Shown in pieces: positions 61,636 to 64,000 of a DNA stretch of 64,000 nt. The DNA is from Mycolicibacterium neoaurum. GTDB lineage: Bacteria; Actinomycetota; Actinomycetes; Mycobacteriales; Mycobacteriaceae. Numbering within the stretch: position 1 is the first letter of the stretch; every line of letters begins with the position of its first letter. Below the pieces are notes generated by a model that saw nothing but the letters and a program-made list of their open reading frames with translations, had not been told where the DNA came from and did not search any database. The position numbers were made by a program, and so were the translations under genes. The stretch lies in the NCBI RefSeq assembly GCF_036946495.1, contig NZ_JAQIIX010000002.1, positions 3,100,001 to 3,164,000 on the forward strand. The letters run 5' to 3'.

Positions 61636-61777
61636 CGCCGTGACAACCATCCGCGTAGGCGAATCTCGCGACCATCCGGCTGTGAAGGCGATGGACCGGG
61701 CCGGTGTGATCGTCGTCCGGGGTTACCGTGGGGGCCGGAACATTCGCAATGGCGACTGCAGCGTGGAGGAGGTCCCC

Positions 61778-62440
61778 GTGCCCAGGGTGGTGATCGTCGA
61801 CGACGAAGCACTGATCCGATCCGGGTTCGAGCTGATTCTGTCGGCGGTTGCCGATATCGAGGTGGTCGGCACGTCCGACGGAGTGGGTGCTCTCGCCGTG
61901 ATTCGTGAACACCAGCCCGATGTTGTACTGCTGGACATCCGGATGCCGGGCAAGGACGGCCTGACCGTGCTGTCCGAGTTGCAGCGACTGCCGTCGCCGC
62001 CCGCGGTGGCCATGCTCACCACCTTCAACGCAGACGAGTACATCGCCGCCGCATTGCGCGCGGGCGCCTCGGGATACCTGCTGAAAGATACTGATCCCGA
62101 ACAACTCCCGCATATGATACGCAGCCTGGCTGCCGGTGGTCTCGTGCTGTCGGGCGGCGTCGGTCCCAAGGTGATCTCGGGTTACCTCGATGATCCCGTC
62201 GATTCAGACGCGGCCCAGCGACTACAGGCATTGACCGATCGTGAAACCGAGGTGCTGCAGTTGCTGGCACGCGGCCATTCCAACGGCGAGATCGCGGGGA
62301 CGCTCTACACCAGTGTCGGCACCGTGAAGGATCAGGTCAGTTCGATCCTGTCCAAGCTGGGGGTCAGGAGTCGGGTCGAAGCCGCCATCCTCGCTCAGCG
62401 CGCCGGCGTCCTCGACGGTGGCGACCAACGTGCCCACTAG
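61778..62440 (+). CDS. NarL/LuxR-type response regulator
   Basis: A 220-residue response regulator. Receiver acidic residues Asp8/Asp9, phospho-acceptor Asp53 (LLDIRMPGKDG), and a C-terminal LuxR HTH (LTDRETEVLQLLARGHSNGE). GTG 61778 is chosen for GGAGGAGG 5 nt upstream; the open frame before it lacks features. It overlaps the kinase gene by 23 bp. Confidence 0.9.
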   Translation: MPRVVIVDDEALIRSGFELILSAVADIEVVGTSDGVGALAVIREHQPDVVLLDIRMPGKDGLTVLSELQRLPSPPAVAMLTTFNADEYIAAALRAGASGYLLKDTDPEQLPHMIRSLAAGGLVLSGGVGPKVISGYLDDPVDSDAAQRLQALTDRETEVLQLLARGHSNGEIAGTLYTSVGTVKDQVSSILSKLGVRSRVEAAILAQRAGVLDGGDQRAH

Positions 62441-63539
62441 GTGGCCACAGTCGGGCCAACGCCTGCTGATCCATGTGCTGCTCATCGGACTCGCCGGCGC
62501 CGATGTCGTACTCAATGGGCTCGACGGGGGCTACTCGAAGAGTGAGATGGCCCTCGCGATCGTCGCTGTAGCCGCCCTGATGGTGCGTAATCGATTTCCC
62601 TATCTCGCCTTCGCCGCGACCATCCCGGCGCTCGTGGTGGGTTCGGCGGTCGTCGCGGCACTCATCGCGCTCTACACAGTCGCCGAACAGCGCACCAGCC
62701 GGGTGCGCATATATGGCTGTGCGGCAGTGGTTTTCATGTGTTACACCAGTGTCTGGGAGACGCCGTACTCCAATGCCAGTCGCTTACTCGACATTGTCTA
62801 CGCCATCTTGTTCACCGGCGCTCCACTGCTTCTCGGGCTGCTCGTGCGTGCGCGGGCGGAGCTGTCGGCCAAATTGGTAGAGATCGACCGGGCCCATCGA
62901 CACGAGCAGGAACTGATCGTCGACAAGGCTTTGGCGCGGGAACGCACCAACTTGTCCAGAGAGATGCACGATGTGGTGTCGCACCAGGTGAGCTTGATCG
63001 CGGTGCAGGCGGGTGCGCTTCAGGTGACGGCACCGGATGAGGCGACCGCGAGGACAGCGCGGACCATCCGGAAGCTCAGCGTGCAGACGCTCGACGAACT
63101 ACGCGACATGGTCGGCGTGCTACGGGCATCGGGTGAACATCCCGAGGGCCTCGACCCGCCACCTGGTATCGACGACGTCGATGCGCTGGTGGCCAACTCG
63201 GGGATCGCCATCGAGGTCAACGCCGATATCGACCCTGCGGTACGAACTTCCGCGGCAGTGCAACGAGCCATTTACCGGGTGGTCCAAGAGGGCTTGACGA
63301 ACATCGCCAAACACGCGCCGGGGGCGCCCGCGACCTTGGAGCTCAGTATCACCACCCAGCGAGTGAGTGTGACCTTGACGAATGCCGCGCCGACGCGGAC
63401 GCCCGATCGCTTGCCCAGCGACCGCTACGGTCTACTGGGGTTGCGTGAACGCGCCGAACTTCTCGGCGGGGCGCTGTCTTCCGGTCCGCTGGCAGACGGG
63501 GGATACCAACTGTCGTTGTACCTGCCGCTACCCGGGTGA
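62418..63539 (+). CDS. HisKA_3-type sensor histidine kinase
   Basis: A 373-residue kinase. An N-terminal region of about five transmembrane helices (residues 15-145) has no large periplasmic sensor. HisKA_3 phospho-His is His184 (REMHDVVSHQ). HATPase region has N-box VVQEGLTNIAKHAPGA and GLLGLRERAELLGG. It pairs with the overlapping response regulator. Membrane or cell-envelope stress is a common signal for this class. Confidence 0.9.
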   Translation: MATNVPTRWPQSGQRLLIHVLLIGLAGADVVLNGLDGGYSKSEMALAIVAVAALMVRNRFPYLAFAATIPALVVGSAVVAALIALYTVAEQRTSRVRIYGCAAVVFMCYTSVWETPYSNASRLLDIVYAILFTGAPLLLGLLVRARAELSAKLVEIDRAHRHEQELIVDKALARERTNLSREMHDVVSHQVSLIAVQAGALQVTAPDEATARTARTIRKLSVQTLDELRDMVGVLRASGEHPEGLDPPPGIDDVDALVANSGIAIEVNADIDPAVRTSAAVQRAIYRVVQEGLTNIAKHAPGAPATLELSITTQRVSVTLTNAAPTRTPDRLPSDRYGLLGLRERAELLGGALSSGPLADGGYQLSLYLPLPG

Positions 63540-63578
63540 CTTCGGACCTGGTTTCCCTCCGAGAAAATGTGTCGGTGA

Positions 63579-63932
63579 TCAGCGAGCGGGTGTCGGCTGG
63601 GTGTTGGTCGGCGAACTCGGTTCAGCATCAACGGGTTCGTTCTGCTCGCCCCAGAACGCCATGTCGCCATCGTCGAACATGCCCATGTGCCAATCGGATT
63701 CGTAATCAACATCGGCATAGCCGAGATTGTCCCAGCCTAAGCTCGACTGACTGCCGATAAAAAGACCGAACATGAAGATCGCGCCGGCGATGATGACACC
63801 GCCTACGGCGATACCGACGCCTGCCGCGACACGGTAGATCCGGTTGGATGTCCTGGATCGGTTCGGCGACATGTCGACGACGGGGCTTGTGACGGTGGGC
63901 GGTTCGACGGGTGCATGCACAGTTTCGGACAT
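63579..63932 (-). CDS. Small membrane protein, acidic exported tail
   Basis: A 117-residue protein with one helix (AAGVGIAVGGVIIAGAIFMF) between a Pro/Ser-rich N-terminus and an acidic tail with repeated Asp/Trp (ADVDYESDWHMGMFDDGDMA). It converges with the kinase gene. No recognised family. It may be a cell-envelope accessory. Confidence 0.6.
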   Translation of the reverse strand: MSETVHAPVEPPTVTSPVVDMSPNRSRTSNRIYRVAAGVGIAVGGVIIAGAIFMFGLFIGSQSSLGWDNLGYADVDYESDWHMGMFDDGDMAFWGEQNEPVDAEPSSPTNTQPTPAR

Positions 63933-64000
63933 GGCAACAGCGTGTCAACATGTCGAGATGTGCGGAATCCGCCGAGCGGCGGTATCTAACCGCCGACTGG

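Overview
The window is GC-rich chromosomal DNA from a mycobacterium, probably a fast-growing environmental Mycolicibacterium-type species. The evidence is a complete yrbE-mce operon with mce-associated proteins, an MmpS/MmpL pair, DUF732 secreted proteins, an AcrA1-like acyl-CoA reductase, an FprB-like ferredoxin reductase, and many P450, FadD-type, CaiB and SDR genes. No rRNA, tRNA, CRISPR array, insertion sequence or prophage was seen.

Region 1 (1-3.2 kb): the end of an unknown gene, a nucleoside hydrolase, and a two-domain AcrA1-like reductase interrupted by one in-frame TAG codon. Region 2 (3.4-8.8 kb): a rightward operon of a P450, a molybdopterin oxidoreductase and an FprB-like reductase. 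Region 3 (9-21.6 kb): a divergent pair of small DUF732 proteins, then yrbEA-yrbEB-mceABCDEF, a membrane mce-associated protein and five small exported proteins. Most of the mce genes overlap by a few bases.

Region 4 (21.7-43 kb): a dense catabolic island in several divergent operons. Leftward from 27.0 kb: NTF2-like protein, aldehyde dehydrogenase, fused double CaiB/BaiF CoA-transferase, small unknown, MaoC hydratase. Leftward at 28.1 kb: a flavin/[2Fe-2S] reductase. Rightward from 28.4 kb: NTF2-DUF35 fusion, Ltp2-like retro-aldolase, enoyl-CoA hydratase, acyl-CoA ligase, SDR. Leftward from 39.9 kb: SDR, second P450, Rieske oxygenase, MshD-like acetyltransferase, second acyl-CoA ligase. At 40-43 kb: a P450-type ferredoxin, an aldehyde dehydrogenase and a TetR regulator. 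An AT-rich, partly palindromic 21-bp site (AAAC-Y-TAT followed by a loose inverted half) lies before nearly every operon of regions 2-4, including the mce operon. My inference is one regulon, probably controlled by the TetR at 42.3 kb, in which the Mce system imports a hydrophobic alicyclic, terpenoid or steroid-like compound. The enzymes would hydroxylate it, oxidise it to an acid, activate it with CoA, and shorten it by hydration and retro-aldol cleavage. The substrate cannot be read from the sequence.

Region 5 (43-50.8 kb): a methyltransferase, an exported protein, an MFS transporter remnant, a DUF1348/TetR divergent pair with two clear operators, and an aromatic-type operon (FAH hydrolase, VOC protein, FAD monooxygenase) next to a PucR-type regulator. 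Region 6 (50.8-60 kb): a reactive-sulfur module (TauE exporter, sulfide:quinone oxidoreductase, CstB-like persulfide dioxygenase/rhodanese, single rhodanese, small Cys-rich protein, YeeE transporter, CstR-like repressor). Four 16-bp ATACCC-N4-GGGTAT sites mark its control regions, and one of them lies in front of mmpS-mmpL. Region 7 (60-64 kb): a small membrane protein, a membrane-anchored esterase, a LuxR/HisKA_3 two-component system and a small membrane protein.
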